From positions 87,371,796 through 87,435,795 of the forward strand of contig OZ020589.1 of assembly GCA_963971535.1 (NCBI GenBank): DNA of 64,000 bases, read 5' to 3'. The translations under genes were made by a program, and so were the position numbers. The notes beneath the pieces are model-generated. The model did not search any database, was not told the origin of the DNA, and was given only the letters and a program-made list of their open reading frames with translations. The DNA is from Notolepis coatsorum (Eukaryota; Chordata; Actinopteri; Aulopiformes; Paralepididae). Of this stretch, positions 1-11,582 are shown one piece after another (position 1 is the stretch's first letter; every line of letters begins with the position of its first letter).

Positions 1-618
1 GTGGGGAAGTGTTCATCATTAGATACCTGTGTACTGTATGGCCAGTAGGAATGTACATAAGACGGTAGTGGTTTAATGATACCATACTTATCAATACAGT
101 CAGGGAATTGTACCCCTCAGTTACACAAAACCCTATCAGCTGATTCATAATAAATTCAGTAGAAGGCTAGAAGCCCAATAGTAACCAAACATTCCTTGAA
201 ATGGTCAATAGATTCAGAAATAGTCAGACATGGAATGGAACATATTCTGATTTAAATTGCTTATTTAATATTTTTTACCAACAAAGCAACATTAGGATAG
301 TGTAAATACACAGTACACACTGATTGCAATTCTCACTGGGACCTACTGTATACATTTCACACACATCACACACACATTCCCTTTTGTCCGCCGAGTACAA
401 CCGTAGATCGCTGACGTCACTTTAAACGTAAAGCTTAAAATGGCGGCCTCCATCAGAGCATTCGGCTAACAACATTAGCTTAGCGAACCTGCCACTGCAC
501 TTCTATGTGCATAAAGTGTGCTAACAAAATATCACAGCCCCTAAGACAGAGCGTTCTAACTCTACTGAGCATGTACCCAACATTATATGAAAAATAAAAG
601 TCATTACGATGTTTTAGT
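1..618. other. Unassigned sequence left of the first transposon
   Basis: No long reading frame, repeat family or RNA gene is recognisable here. A short CA-rich stretch lies near 360-380. A possible promoter-like patch at 405-450 is listed separately. Confidence 0.5.
405..450 (+). promoter_or_regulatory. Candidate promoter patch with CRE-like and YY1-like motifs
   Basis: A perfect CRE palindrome TGACGTCA lies at 412-419 and AAAATGGCGGC, close to the YY1 consensus, at 437-447. The two motifs are about 20 bp apart in an otherwise AT-rich region. This pairing is common at vertebrate housekeeping start sites. No downstream exon was recognised before the hAT element starts at 624, so the role is inference only. 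Confidence 0.25.
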
Positions 619-764
619 GCGCTTTAGGGCTGCAACGATTAGTCGACATAATCGACGATGTCAATCATAAAAACTCACTGACGCAGACTTTTTGCGTCGT
701 ACTTTTTAATTTTTTTTTTATTATAATATTTTTTTTATATAATATATTTTTTTGCACTACCTAT

Positions 765-920
765 CTTTGTGAAAGTGACCTCTCAGCTCTGGTCCAGCTG
801 AAGACAAAGCAGAGGAACAGATTGGACATTGAGCATGACCTCAGAGTTGCTTTGTCTACCATCACCCCAGACTTTGAGACTCTTGTCAGGAGCAAACAAC
901 ATCCCCAGTTATCCTATTAG
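765..920 (+). pseudogene. hAT transposase C-terminal fragment
   Basis: An open stretch reads LSALVQLKTKQRNRLDIEHD and continues through DLRVALSTITPDFETLV to the end KQHPQLSY and a TAG stop at 918-920. This pattern (LKTK.RNRLD, DLR.ALS, short tail after the last helix) is the C-terminal dimerisation region of hAT transposases related to SCAND3/ZBED5-type proteins. The catalytic core and BED zinc finger are absent, so no function is expected. It sits inside the hAT element that starts at 624 and runs in the same direction. Family assignment is from memory of the motif; the sequence match was not computed. Confidence 0.7.
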
Positions 921-1597
921 TTCCCTGGGATGTTAACACTTTGCCGCCCAACCACGAGTTAACTCTGGTTTCGGTGCCATGCGTTGAGGACTAGAGCCAC
1001 GAGTTAACTCGTGGCAAGTTGTTATTGTTTTATTCCATATTAATAAACGGATCAAGATCCCCCATCGACTCTGCAGATTTACCCGCCTCTTTGAAATCGG
1101 CGACATGCAATACCGGCCAGATCCTCTTAAGGGCGCCATCGCTCCACTGCAGTATCATTGTGGGCGAGAGGATATATATATATTTTTTTTACAGTCTATG
1201 GGCGTTTCATTTTAGCCTGATCCCAAGCGAACATCCTGCACCGTTGATCACGGTTCGAAGCGCAGATTTCAGCCTGGAATAATGGGATTTATGATCAGCC
1301 AATGGACATATCGATCTACCAGATGACAATGAATAATGGGGAAATGCTGCCGGCGATCACATGGGCTGACGGTAGGACCCTCTTCACCCAAATTACAGCC
1401 GGATCAGACATTGTTGTAAAACGCAAGCAATCGATCAGTGAATATGGCTACTTGCACGAACACACTATTGCTAATCAATAATACTAATCGGCGTCCCCCG
1501 CCGCCCCCATTTCATCCATAGATGCTCTGTAATAGTCCGGATGATAAGCCGTTTGTTTTATTTCATTTGAATATATACAACAGAAATGCCGTTCGAT

Positions 1598-1714
1598 GAC
1601 TTCCGGTTTGACCGCGGAAGAACATGGCTGCTTAACTCGCGAGCTCCCCGACAGCAAAATGATTTAGCCCCGGAAAACATTTATTAACAGCACCAGGGTA
1701 TATATTTAATAGGA
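1598..1714 (+). promoter_or_regulatory. L1 5' leader, probable internal promoter
   Basis: The element opens with GACTTCCGGTTTGACCGCGG. The string ACTTCCGG matches an ETS site on the opposite strand. About 20 bp further, AACATGGCTGC resembles the YY1-type motif that positions transcription in mammalian L1. LINEs need a promoter inside the transcribed region, so this short leader is the natural candidate. The motifs are seen; the activity is inferred. Confidence 0.4.
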
Positions 1715-2749
1715 ATGAAAGAAGGGGCTATCACGAGACGTAGGGCGAACACGATTACAACTGAAAAGGACGACGGAATGGCAGAGAATGACGACGTAAC
1801 GGGAGGAAAAGATGGCGACGATGACTGTGAACAAGAGGCCACGCTGTTGAACATATACAAGGAGCTCAAAGACTTCAGAAAAGACAATGAGCGTCAATTT
1901 CGGGAAATAAAGAATGATATGAACAGAATGAACGACAGGCTCGGTGAAACGGAGGGGAGAATCGGAGAAAATGAAAATGTGCTTGATGCGGCGACGGTTT
2001 TAATCAAGAAACTGATACAGAGGCAGGCCGACATGGAGGCTAAACTGCTCGACCAAGAGGGCAGAACGAGGAGAGAGAACCTGCGGGTGTATGGTATCCC
2101 AGAGGAGAAAGAGGGAAAGGACATGCATGGATTTCTAGACGGCCTGTTTAAGGACGCACTCGGACTGCCTCATGACATGGACCTTCGTATCGAACGAGCA
2201 CACCGGGCATTGGCCCCAAGGCCTAACAACCCGCAGCTGAAACCACGGTCAATCGTGGTTAAGTTTGGGAGTTACAAAATGAAGGAAGAGATAATACGCC
2301 GAACGTGGCAGAAGAAAAACGTCTCATGTGACAACGAACGCTTCTATGTCGACCATGACTTCCCCACTGAAATACTGAAGAAGCGAGGAGAATATGCCGA
2401 GGCCAAGAGAATAATGAAGGAGAAGAATCTCAAGTTCCAGACACCGTATCCAGCGAAGATGAGGGTATTCTACGAGGATGGCACCCGCCTGTACCAGAGC
2501 GCAGCGGAGGCGACGGCGGATATGGCAAAACGTGGATTCAAGATCACCGTGGTGAACCCGACTACCGACCCGGATCGAGAGGAGATACTGCGGCTGTCTA
2601 CATGGCAGACAGTGGGAAGAAAACGGGGACCGGGGGACGACATGCAGGCGACGGGGACTGAACGCCCCGCACAGCAGGGCAATGGACATCACGGATACCG
2701 GGAGAAACTACAGGGATTCAGACGGGGACAGTCGGAGGCGGACAATTAA
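1715..2749 (+). CDS. L1 ORF1 protein (RNA-binding chaperone)
   Basis: This intact 344-residue frame encodes an L1 ORF1-type protein, which coats LINE RNA as a trimer and assists reverse transcription. Residues 1-40 are charged and low in complexity. Residues about 42-118 have heptad-like leucine/isoleucine spacing typical of the coiled coil. NLRVYGIPEE at 122-131 opens the RRM-like domain. RIERAHRALAPRP at 158-170 and the following SIVVKF strand continue it. The part around 210-290 (YVDHDFPTEI, AKMRVFYEDG) fits the C-terminal domain. The tail after about 300 is basic and glutamine-rich. ATG at 1715 is the first in frame after the leader. No stop or frameshift is present, unlike ORF2 downstream. 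Confidence 0.92.
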   Translation: MKEGAITRRRANTITTEKDDGMAENDDVTGGKDGDDDCEQEATLLNIYKELKDFRKDNERQFREIKNDMNRMNDRLGETEGRIGENENVLDAATVLIKKLIQRQADMEAKLLDQEGRTRRENLRVYGIPEEKEGKDMHGFLDGLFKDALGLPHDMDLRIERAHRALAPRPNNPQLKPRSIVVKFGSYKMKEEIIRRTWQKKNVSCDNERFYVDHDFPTEILKKRGEYAEAKRIMKEKNLKFQTPYPAKMRVFYEDGTRLYQSAAEATADMAKRGFKITVVNPTTDPDREEILRLSTWQTVGRKRGPGDDMQATGTERPAQQGNGHHGYREKLQGFRRGQSEADN

Positions 2750-3475
2750 GATAAAGTTCATGAAGCGCATGGATACAGATAAGTCACGGGGGCATCGTCA
2801 TAGAATAAATAACATCACAAAATGCCAATATGTATAAGAAAAGACAAAAAAAATAAAAAAAGTGATTAAAAAAAAGAAAGATGTGAAATGAGAATAGAGG
2901 GCAATGAATAGGAGAGTATGCTAAAAATGTGGGAGGGGAAATATCCCGGATGGATAAAGAAAAAGTATAACAAAATGAACCACAGGCCATTATGGCTATG
3001 TCATAGAAGTTACAATGTACCAATATATATCTAAGAGGTATACAAATGTTAATTGTTGGAAACGTTACCGTTTTGACAAGTTCAGTTGAATTGATCGCAC
3101 TGTATATAGATTACAGTGTGAGCCATACGTTACATCAGGGTATACAAAATAGTAGGGGCACAGTTTTGGGCAACCTGCCTTGTGCCATATGCACTCCTCT
3201 GTTAGTCGAGGGGGACCAAGGTGCACGGGTGAGTATCGATCTCACCCTCGGTACAATTGTTCTATCTGGGGTCCTGTCGAACGTAGCTTGGGTAAATGTG
3301 GGGGGGGGAAATGTATTTATGTTTTTATATGTTCTTTTTTATTTCATTGTGTACTATACTATTGTATATATATCTTCACAGTCTCAGGAACTAGATATAG
3401 AAATGTGGGAGATTGCGCCCCAGACATAGAGGTACTACGTCCTGGATTGCACAGGGGAGATACATTACGAGGAAT
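2750..3475 (+). other. L1 inter-ORF spacer
   Basis: These 726 bases separate the ORF1 stop from the first ORF2 ATG. The spacer is A/T-rich on the left (poly-A and poly-T stretches at 2840-2880). It contains a short open frame (3046-3429) with no recognisable domain and a hydrophobic C-terminal half, probably chance. Mammalian L1 spacers are only tens of bases long, so this is long by comparison. Confidence 0.6.
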
Positions 3476-6400
3476 ATGGGGCTGATTAAAATAGTATCGT
3501 GGAATATAGACGGATGTCATCATCCCATTAAGAGAAAAAAGATACTGACGTTCTTGAAACAAAAAAAGACGGATATTGCACTAATTCAGGAATCGCACCT
3601 GGATGAGGAGGAGTCGGCCAAGCTTAAGAGGGATTGGGTGGGACAAATATTCTATAGTACGTTCTCTTCTAGGAAGAGGGGGGTGGCAATATTGGTGAGA
3701 AAAAACATAGACGTAAAGGTGCACAATAGTTTCTCACATGATGAGGGAAGATGGGTTATACTGGATGCTGATTTAGAGGGACAGAGGACTACCTTAGCTA
3801 ATATATATGTGCCCAACGGGTCGTCCTCAGACTTTTTCCATGAAGTATGTGAGGTGATCAGGAAAATAGGGAATAGCAACGTAATCATAGGGGGGGACTT
3901 CAACCTGGTTGGAAACACCTTAATGGACAAAATCAACCCAGGACCGCTGACAACGCAGGGAGACTGGCGGTTGGTGTACTGATAGAGGAATTGGGTCTAG
4001 TGGATATTTGGAGGGTTATGAACCCACAGGAAAGAGACTACACGTTTTACTCTCACCCGCATTCCTCATACTCTAGAATAGATTATTTCCTGATCTCTAG
4101 CGCGCTGGTAGAACAGGTAGCAGATACTGGGATAGGGAACATTGTAATATCTGACCATGCTCCGGTTGATTTAGTGATCACATCCATGGAGGAAGGGCAA
4201 CGATCTCGGAGATGGCGATTCAATAACCTGATGTTAAATGATGAAGGATCGTGTGCATACATTAGAACTATATTTAAGGAATTCTGGGAACTTAATGAAG
4301 GGTCAATAGATGATAGTGGCATAATGTGGGACACATGTAAAGCTTAGATGAGAGGACGACTCATACAATACGGTGCAATACTAAAAAGGGCAGAGAAACA
4401 AAAAATGACAGCGTTAGATGAGGAAATTAAAATACTCTCGAAACAGCACAGTCAGAGACCAGACCCAGAAACGTGGAGAAACCTAAACAAATCCAAATAC
4501 GAATTGAACAACATATATCAAAAGAAGGCTGAATATGCGTTATTTAGGACCAACCAAAGATATTATGAACAAGGGGAGAGAGCGGGTAAAATACTAGCGA
4601 ATCGGGTTAAACAAATGCAAAATCAAAATATTATATCCTCAATTCGTAATAAAGATGACAAGATTATTACAGACAAAAAGGAAATTAATCATTTTTTCAG
4701 GTGCTTCTACCAGGATTTATATACCCCACAGAAGGCGGTGGATCAGGTAAAAATGGACGCGTTCTTCGACAAAATCAAATTACCGTCGTTATCGAAACAA
4801 CAAGTAAAATCAATGGAGGGGGGGGTCTCGATAGAGGAAATACACGCGGCAATCAACAGCCTTAAATTGGGTAAAGCACCAGGAGACGACGGGTTTACTC
4901 CCGATTTCTACAAACAATTCAGTGATATAATCGCTCCGAGACTATTAAAAGTATATGAGGATTCATTGTTAAAAGGGGGATTGCCCACTAGCTTGAGATC
5001 GGCCACTATTACGTTACTACAGAAAAAGGGCAAAGACCCTCAATACTGTGGAAACTATAGGCCTACAGTATATCCCTGAGCAATTTGGAAGAAAAAGTAT
5101 TGGCAAAGATACTTGCGAATAGAATAGAAGATGTACTACCAACTTTGGTGCATTCAGATCAAGTGGGCTTTGTGAAGGGGAGAAACTCAGCTGATAATAT
5201 CCGCAGACTCCTACACATAATGTGGAAGGTCAGGAATGATACAGAACCTACAGTGGCCTTCTCATTGGATGCCGAAAAGGCCTTTGATAAGGTGGAATTT
5301 GCATTCTTATTTCACACGCTAGAGCGCTTCGGGTTCGGACCATCGTTTACTGGGTGGGTAAAACTGTTATACACAAATCCGATGGCATCAGTATTGACCA
5401 ACGGGATCGTATCCTCGCCCTTTAATCTAGGGCGGGGGACGAGGCAAGGTTCTCCGCTTTCTCCCCAAATGTTTGCGCTCTTCCTCGAACCACTTGCTAT
5501 CGCACTAAGGACTAATCAAGACATCAAAGGGGTAATAGCGGGGCAGGTAGAACATAAATTATTTTTATATGCGGACGATATCTTATTGGTATCCAGCAAT
5601 CCCCAAACAGCAGCTGGGGTCAGTGGAACTATTATCGAGTCCTTCTCCGAAATATCTGGATACACAATCAACTGGAGCAAGTCAGAAGCAATGCCTCTCT
5701 CTAAATGTTGTCCCCCTGCTATCAGGAGGGGGTGGCAATACAGATGGATGCCGTCAGGGTTGATATACCTAGGAATAAAGCTGATCCCAGGTCTGAAAGA
5801 GTTAATGCAAGCCAATATTGCCCCTATAATCGAACACATTAGTGCTCTGACCCAGAATTGGGCCAAGATGAATATGTCCCTCCTGGGGAAGATAAACTTA
5901 GTAAAAATTATATTGGCTCCCAAATTAAATTATATCCTATATATGCTGCCGCTGACTCTCCCGACCCAGTTACTCAAACAGTATGACAAAGTCATTAATG
6001 TATATCTGTGGGGGGGCAAAAGGCCGCTATTTGGACGGGCCAAAATGTATTCAGCAAAGGAAAATGGCGGCTTATCCCTGCCTAAACTAGACTGGTATCA
6101 CTATGCATTCTCGCTCTCCCAGCTCTCCAAACTGAATCACTCGACTGAGGAGGCACCTGCTTGGGTCAAGATGGAGGAGGAAATGATATATCCCTCATCT
6201 CTGGAATCCTTCCTGACACAATCAGACAGACCTATACCTTTTAAAAACCCTTTAATGGCATTTATCAGGGAAACTTGGAATCAATCGCACAGAATGACTG
6301 GTGATAGCCCATATTTAACTACAAGAGCCTCTATATGGTATAATAAAAAACTAAAGATTGGTAAGAAATCAGTCATATGGGACGATTGGATTAAAAGGGG

Positions 6401-7247
6401 GATACATGTACTAGGTGATATAGCCGGGGAAGATGGGGTTTTGCCTTTTGAGGATATTAAAGAGGATTTTGATATAGATAATAAAAACTTTTATAAATTC
6501 CTACAGATTAGACATTGTATATCGTCATCAATAGGAGGGCCAAAGTGTGGCCCGATTACTGCAATTCAAGAAATATTCTATAAAGGATGGCGTAGGAAAG
6601 GCGGTGCGTCAAGATTTTATGATGTTATAAGAGAATACAATGCACCCAAATTGGCGGGTCTGAGGTTGAGCTGGGAGAACGATGTACGTGAGGATATTAC
6701 TGAGGAAATGTGGGAGAAGCTGGTGTCCAAATGGAGTAAATTCTCTCGGGAGGCGCAATCACAACTTATCTTTTACAAAGTGTTGAACAGAAGCTATTGG
6801 ACGCCTAGTAAACTGGCCAGACTAAAATTAAGGGACACTGACATCTGCTGGAGATGTGAGAAGGAGACAGGCACTTTACTACATATGCTGTACGAATGTG
6901 AGAAGGTCCGAAAAATGTGGGATCAAATTGTAATATTCCTAAGTAAGGTTCTGAATGTGAAGATAAATAACTCCCCATTGGCATGTGTTTTGGGTGTGGT
7001 GCCGAAAGGGATTAAACTGCCTAAATACCGGGGAATGTGGTATAGAATGGCCATGATATCAGGATGTAGAATTGCATTACGACATTGGAAATCACCCGTG
7101 GATATTACTTTTAAAGAATGGATGGAATTAATGTTCCGTACAGCATCATATGAAAGGGTGACGTATAGAGTCGCAGGGAGAGAGGATATTTTCGCTGAGG
7201 TATGGGACAGTTTTCTTCACCTGACTGAACGGTCTGGGGACAAATGA
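3476..7247 (+). pseudogene. L1 ORF2: endonuclease and reverse transcriptase, three lesions
   Basis: ORF2 nicks target DNA and copies LINE RNA into it. The ATG at 3476 leads into an APE-type endonuclease with SWNIDG, LIQESHL and GGDFN. After a frame change at about 3940-3980 the endonuclease end follows (LGLVDIWR, SRIDYFLIS, SDHAPV). An in-frame TAG at 4345-4347 and a second frame change at about 5063-5080 precede the main reverse transcriptase block. That second change looks like a 5-base insertion after the NYRP motif. GRGTRQGSPLSP and the catalytic YADD (codons 5568-5579) are intact. Near the C-terminus a Cys-X2-Cys, His, Cys cluster (CWRCEKETGTLLHMLYEC) matches the L1 knuckle. The frame closes with TGA at 7245-7247. 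The protein cannot be made in one piece, so the copy is not autonomous. Confidence 0.93.
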
Positions 7248-8206
7248 TTAAGGTGGGGTTACACTGATATCAAGGATGAATATGAAAAAGGGGATCTGAT
7301 CTGATGGTACTTGTACTTTATAATGTATTATGTATGTATATGCATGGATTTTATGTCCGGATGGTGTATCTATGGAACGGTCACTGTCTCTATCACACTC
7401 ACATATGCGCATGTATAGCCGCATACAAGTATCTAGGATACACATATTCGTATGTGTACATAATAGGTTTACACACACTCATATGCACAAGGATAAATTA
7501 TACAGGTCAGGGGCACACATACATGCACATACTCACTTATAGGAAATAGGCATACACACACCTACATATACACATAGTTGAAGTATAGGCTCTCACTGAC
7601 GCATATGGGGGATACACATGTACATAGGAGACACACACATACGTAGCTGAGACGCACATATATATACACACCTGAGATATACACTCACATAGGGGGCAGA
7701 GGCACACATGGATACGAGACACACACAAGAGATAGGAGTACAGTCACATACCTGGAAGATGCACACACACACACATGTGAGGCATGTACACATGCTTACG
7801 TGATACACGTACCCACATACGTGTGTTGGAGACACACATGCATGCATGCTATCATGCACACCTGCATGTATCTGGGACGCTTTCTCTCACATGCAATATG
7901 GAGAAGGGTGGCATCCCGATAGAGGATGCAGCACATACCTGCTCGAAGGTAGATCGTCTACATGCAAAGTATATATATCAGGGATGTATACGCACAATGT
8001 ATAGTATAGTATTTTTCTTTTTTCGTAAGTATTTTTTTATTTTCCATGTCAGTTGTTAATGTATTTGTATGAGTCCTTTACATGTTTTGTATGTTCTTAC
8101 AAAAAATAAAAAGGCAAATCTTGGAAGTTGCATATGATGATGTGGAAAGAGATGTTTTGAATATTGGAGAGATTTGTGCAAAAAATATAAAAAAAAAAAA
8201 AAAAAA
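7248..8206 (+). other. L1 3' untranslated region and poly(A)
   Basis: About 960 bases follow ORF2. The stretch 7320-7870 is a degenerate CA/TG-rich tract of ACACATA-like units that gives spurious Cys/Val-rich frames. The last 200 bases are A/T-rich and end in a poly(A) run abutting the target duplication. Confidence 0.8.
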
Positions 8207-8341
8207 AAATGCCGTTCGATATAACGTGAGTAGCCTTTAGCCTCATATCTAGCTTCCCAGAAAATATTTGAGACGAAAAGTGCGATAAACCTTATATTCA
8301 CGACACTATAAAATGACAACCAACCGATGGATTTTTTTTCT

Positions 8342-9272
8342 TTAACACTTTCAGTGCCAGGCCGTGTTTTCCTTTTTACCCCGTTGATGCCACGGTCCAC
8401 GGCCCATGTAAAGTTAATATCGCCTAATCTATGTTTTAAATTATGCTATGTGTCTAATCTGCCCATCGCTTATCAAAGAATCATTTTCCAGTCAACATTG
8501 GCAAAGCAGATTGTGTTTTTATCGCTTCATTTCCTTTTTATAGCATTTTGAAAACCACTCGGTTTCGAAGAAAAAACAACACATTCCCTGATAATCGCCT
8601 TTTACTGGAATATTCCAGAACGTTATCATTTGTCGGTCTATTTATGAATCGTTTTCAAATAAACGCTAGATAATCGATAGTATATGTGTGCGCACGCACG
8701 CTCGTGTTGTGCGCTGATAATCGCTGCTATTATTTCCTCATGGCTTTTACAGTGAAACAGCCATATCACATAGTGGAAACGCTTATATCTCCTCGAAAAC
8801 TAGTCTGATTATCCTAACACTGATAACATAGATTCCTTACCTGACATCAGATGGTATCCAAATGGTATATTCCAATTCCTGATCACCATTCTAAAAAATC
8901 GATAAGTATATTGATCCAACATGTGTACAGTATAACCCATACTCGCCGCGGCTCAGAGGCTCCAGAATGAACTCTGGTAACTCCGGCTGCATCAGTGGAC
9001 TGGAAAATGTGGACTGGAATATTTTTTTCCCCCATCCATTTTCATTGAGTCCATTCCAAAAGGGTGATTTACCATCTGAGAGACGATAGGGGGCGCTTTT
9101 TTCACATCTGATCGCCGGCGGCCCCTGGATCTCCAACGGTAGGCTCGCGTGATGCAATATAATTTCAGATCGCTAATAAAAAAATAAAAAATCCCGAGAA
9201 AAGCCGTGACGTGGCTTTCAACGTCACAATCGTAAACCCGAGATTAGCCGTGAGTGGCGCTCAAAGTGTTAA
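8342..9272. mobile_element. piggyBac-like MITE (copy F)
   Basis: The left end TTAACACTTTCAGTGCC and the right end GGCGCTCAAAGTGTTAA are inverted repeats with TTAA at each edge. The element is 931 bp. Its interior matches, in inverted orientation, the piggyBac-like copy at 28905-29731 (shared stretches around the TCTGATC and AGCGTTTATTTGAAAACG motifs). It has no coding capacity and lies inside copy J. Confidence 0.8.
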
Positions 9273-10384
9273 GCCATTATGAAGGCACGGTTTATGCACT
9301 CAAGTGACAATGAGAATGGACAGATAGCAACAGGGCTGTACGCTAAGCTTTTTCACTAGGGGCACACTTACCCCTAAATGAGAAATTTAGGGGCAAAAAA
9401 TATTTTTTAGGGGCACATTTTTAAATAACAATTTTACCATTATTAAAAAAATATGTTCCTCCTGCCTCATTACTGTGGTCCTTTTATTTAACATTTAAGT
9501 GCGTTTGTTTTCAGGTTTGTATCTTTTATAATGAACCAACTGAGAAAGTGTGTAAATCACTAATAGAACAAAAACAACAAACTGTGTGTGTGTGTGTGTG
9601 CGCGCGCTTGTGTAGTGCTCCTTGAATGAGATCACCACAACACACACACACCATTGCATTAATCAGGAGGACAAGAAACTCTGCATACATTTGTTTCACA
9701 ATGAAAAGTGCTTTAGAAATCAAATGAATTATTATTGTAAATAACCCCATGAAAGGTTTATTATTTGTATGGGTAATTACCTGCTTCATATTTGTGATGT
9801 TACTGGTTTCAATGTGTGCCTAAAGTGATCAATGTGTTGGGCCGTTTATAGAGATCTATGCCAATTAATGTTTATGTATATCCGGGACTTTTTTTAATAA
9901 GAATTGAGAGGTATTTGTATATGTGACCTTTATTTTGAAAACCGTGTTGCGACGCAACCTTATTTATTTATTTAAACCTTATTTATTTATTTGCGCTTTT
10001 GACAGTGAAATGTTCAGTCCAACTTAGCTCGAAGGAAAGACTAATCAAAAAGGTTTAATTGACCCGTATGAGGCTCTTACGGTAGGACTTTGATTGTTTA
10101 TAGAAGTGGAATGTAATACCGTACTATGCTAAACGAGAAATAAACAGTGATTTTACCAGCAGTAAAGTTGCAAGCCACTTTCATTTCATATACGGGGAAC
10201 CGTGACAATTATTAGTATTATCTTATTTGCATATTGTCTCATTATTAGATAGATAGATAGGTTGATATTTTATAAATTTAAGTAGACAGTATTTCACGTC
10301 CTAATAGTGGGCTACTACTACTCACCTAATGCATGGCTGAACCTGAACGTTAGAAGTGTCCGTGTCCCCGTCAATCAATCATCA

Positions 10385-10563
10385 TCATCTTATCATCTCT
10401 CCACATCGGACATGGTTGTCATAAGATGGACTGATATCCACTCCGTTGTTCTTGCAGAGCAAAATTAGCGTCTTAAATGTATTGAAAGGAGGTGCTTCTT
10501 TGGCGATGCAATAGCCCATATTGAAAGGAAGAGAGGCCACATTCAGTTTCGTTTCGCTAGGAA
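10385..10563 (-). pseudogene. Fragment of a hAT-like (ZNF862-related) transposase
   Basis: On the minus strand an open stretch of about 58 codons contains FNMGYCIAKEAPPF, FKTLILLCKNNGVDI, SYDNHVRCGEMIR and then TGA at 10387-10385. This resembles the N-terminal half of hAT-derived proteins of the ZNF862/C17orf113 group, where 'YxIAKE..PFxxF' and 'HGVD...Y.N...C...I' recur. It is a short relic with no catalytic residues. The assignment is from memory of the motif; a translated search would settle it. Confidence 0.5.
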
Positions 10564-10761
10564 TTATGGGATTTGGTGTTGGATGTATAGACTACGCAGA
10601 CAGGGACATGGTCTTTAATCGCACGATAGACTACAAGTACCAAGTATATAGCGTGACCCAGATTCACTCCACGTAAATCTTTTTTTTCACTCAGGCTATC
10701 GGTGATCGCAGTAAGTTCATTCATTGCCGACAGATTCTTTCATAGCACCACGACATTGTGT

Positions 10762-10915
10762 CGCACTGTACAATAATAATAATAATAATAAATCAAATTT
10801 ATATAGCGCCTTTCATAGAACCCAAGGTCGCTTTACAATCAGGACAAAAAATAGGGCAAGGAAAGTAGGGGGGGAGGGGGAAGAGGGGATGAGGGAAAGT
10901 AGGGGATAATGGACC
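10762..10915 (-). mobile_element. 3' end of a truncated LINE
   Basis: An AAT microsatellite is followed by TTTATATAGCGCCTTTCATA and then a CTTTACAATCAGGAC motif. This is the reversed form of a common fish LINE tail (AAAGGCGCTATATAAAT plus ATT repeats). It is strongly 5' truncated and has no coding part. Confidence 0.5.
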
Positions 10916-11264
10916 TAATTTAATCTGAAACTAACTGATGGGGAAAGCCTTGGTTGTAGGCTAATGTTTTAAAAAAAAATTATCCAATTTGTATGGATTA
11001 ATTTAGGAGTGAAATGCGAATGAAGGGTTGAAATCACAACTCGCAACGTTGCTCCCAAATAATATTTCCAACTCGCAACGGCCAAATTAAGGGGCAATTT
11101 GCGACCATCTCGTCGCAGTGTACAGCCCTGAGCAATACTATAATAGATATAGCTCTCCAAAAGTACATCGGTTTGTTTACAAAGTGTTGTCCTCCAGCCA
11201 CATATTAGACGGCGACGGCCGGTCCTCAATGTGTTAAGCTAAGAAGGTCTGCTAAGAAGGATAT

Positions 11265-11526
<262 letters not shown>

Positions 11527-11582
11527 CATTGTGTTTTTAGCCCTAGTTGCACTTTTGTTGCAACCCCAGTTATCCCATTAGT

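Larger units (their letters stand above)
1598..8206 (+). mobile_element. Full-length L1-superfamily LINE
   Basis: The element is bounded by a perfect 14-bp target duplication AAATGCCGTTCGAT at 1584-1597 and 8207-8220. The 3' copy directly follows a poly(A) run at about 8185-8209. In order it has a 117-bp 5' leader, ORF1 (1715-2749), a 726-bp spacer, a broken ORF2 (3476-7247) and a 3' region of about 960 bp. Full length, a perfect duplication and few lesions suggest a fairly young insertion. It landed in a piggyBac-like element. Whether it belongs to the L1 or the Tx1 branch cannot be settled by eye. Confidence 0.95.
9331..11130. mobile_element. hAT-like transposon relic with 5-bp target duplication
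   Basis: Ends CAGGGCTGTACG and CGCAGTGTACAGCCCTG are inverted. AGCAA is repeated immediately outside both (9326-9330, 11131-11135). A transposase fragment on the minus strand (10385-10563) supports the assignment. The element also contains a GT microsatellite near 9583 and a LINE 3' end (10762-10915). Most of its interior is not recognisable. Confidence 0.65.
933..11237 (+). mobile_element. piggyBac-like MITE (copy J) with three nested insertions
   Basis: The left end is TTAACACTTTGCCGCCC and the right end closes in CAATGTGTTAA, so TTAA flanks both sides. Removing the nested L1 with its duplication (to 8220), the piggyBac-like element 8342-9272 and the hAT-like element 9331-11130 leaves about 950 bp. 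That equals the size of the other family members in the window. The flanks TTCCCTGGGATG and GCTAAGAAGG belong to the surrounding hAT. No transposase is encoded in the net sequence, so it is non-autonomous. Confidence 0.75.

Noticed and set aside
3046-3429. 127-codon frame in the L1 spacer as a third ORF
   Set aside because: No domain is visible, it overlaps poly-G and T-rich stretches, and there is no sign of conservation.
5516-5923. Antisense 135-codon frame over the L1 reverse transcriptase
   Set aside because: It is a shadow of the conserved reverse transcriptase codons on the other strand.
7320-7870. Cys/Val/His-rich frames on both strands as small secreted peptides
   Set aside because: The region is a degenerate CA/TG tract in the L1 3' untranslated region; the composition explains the residues.
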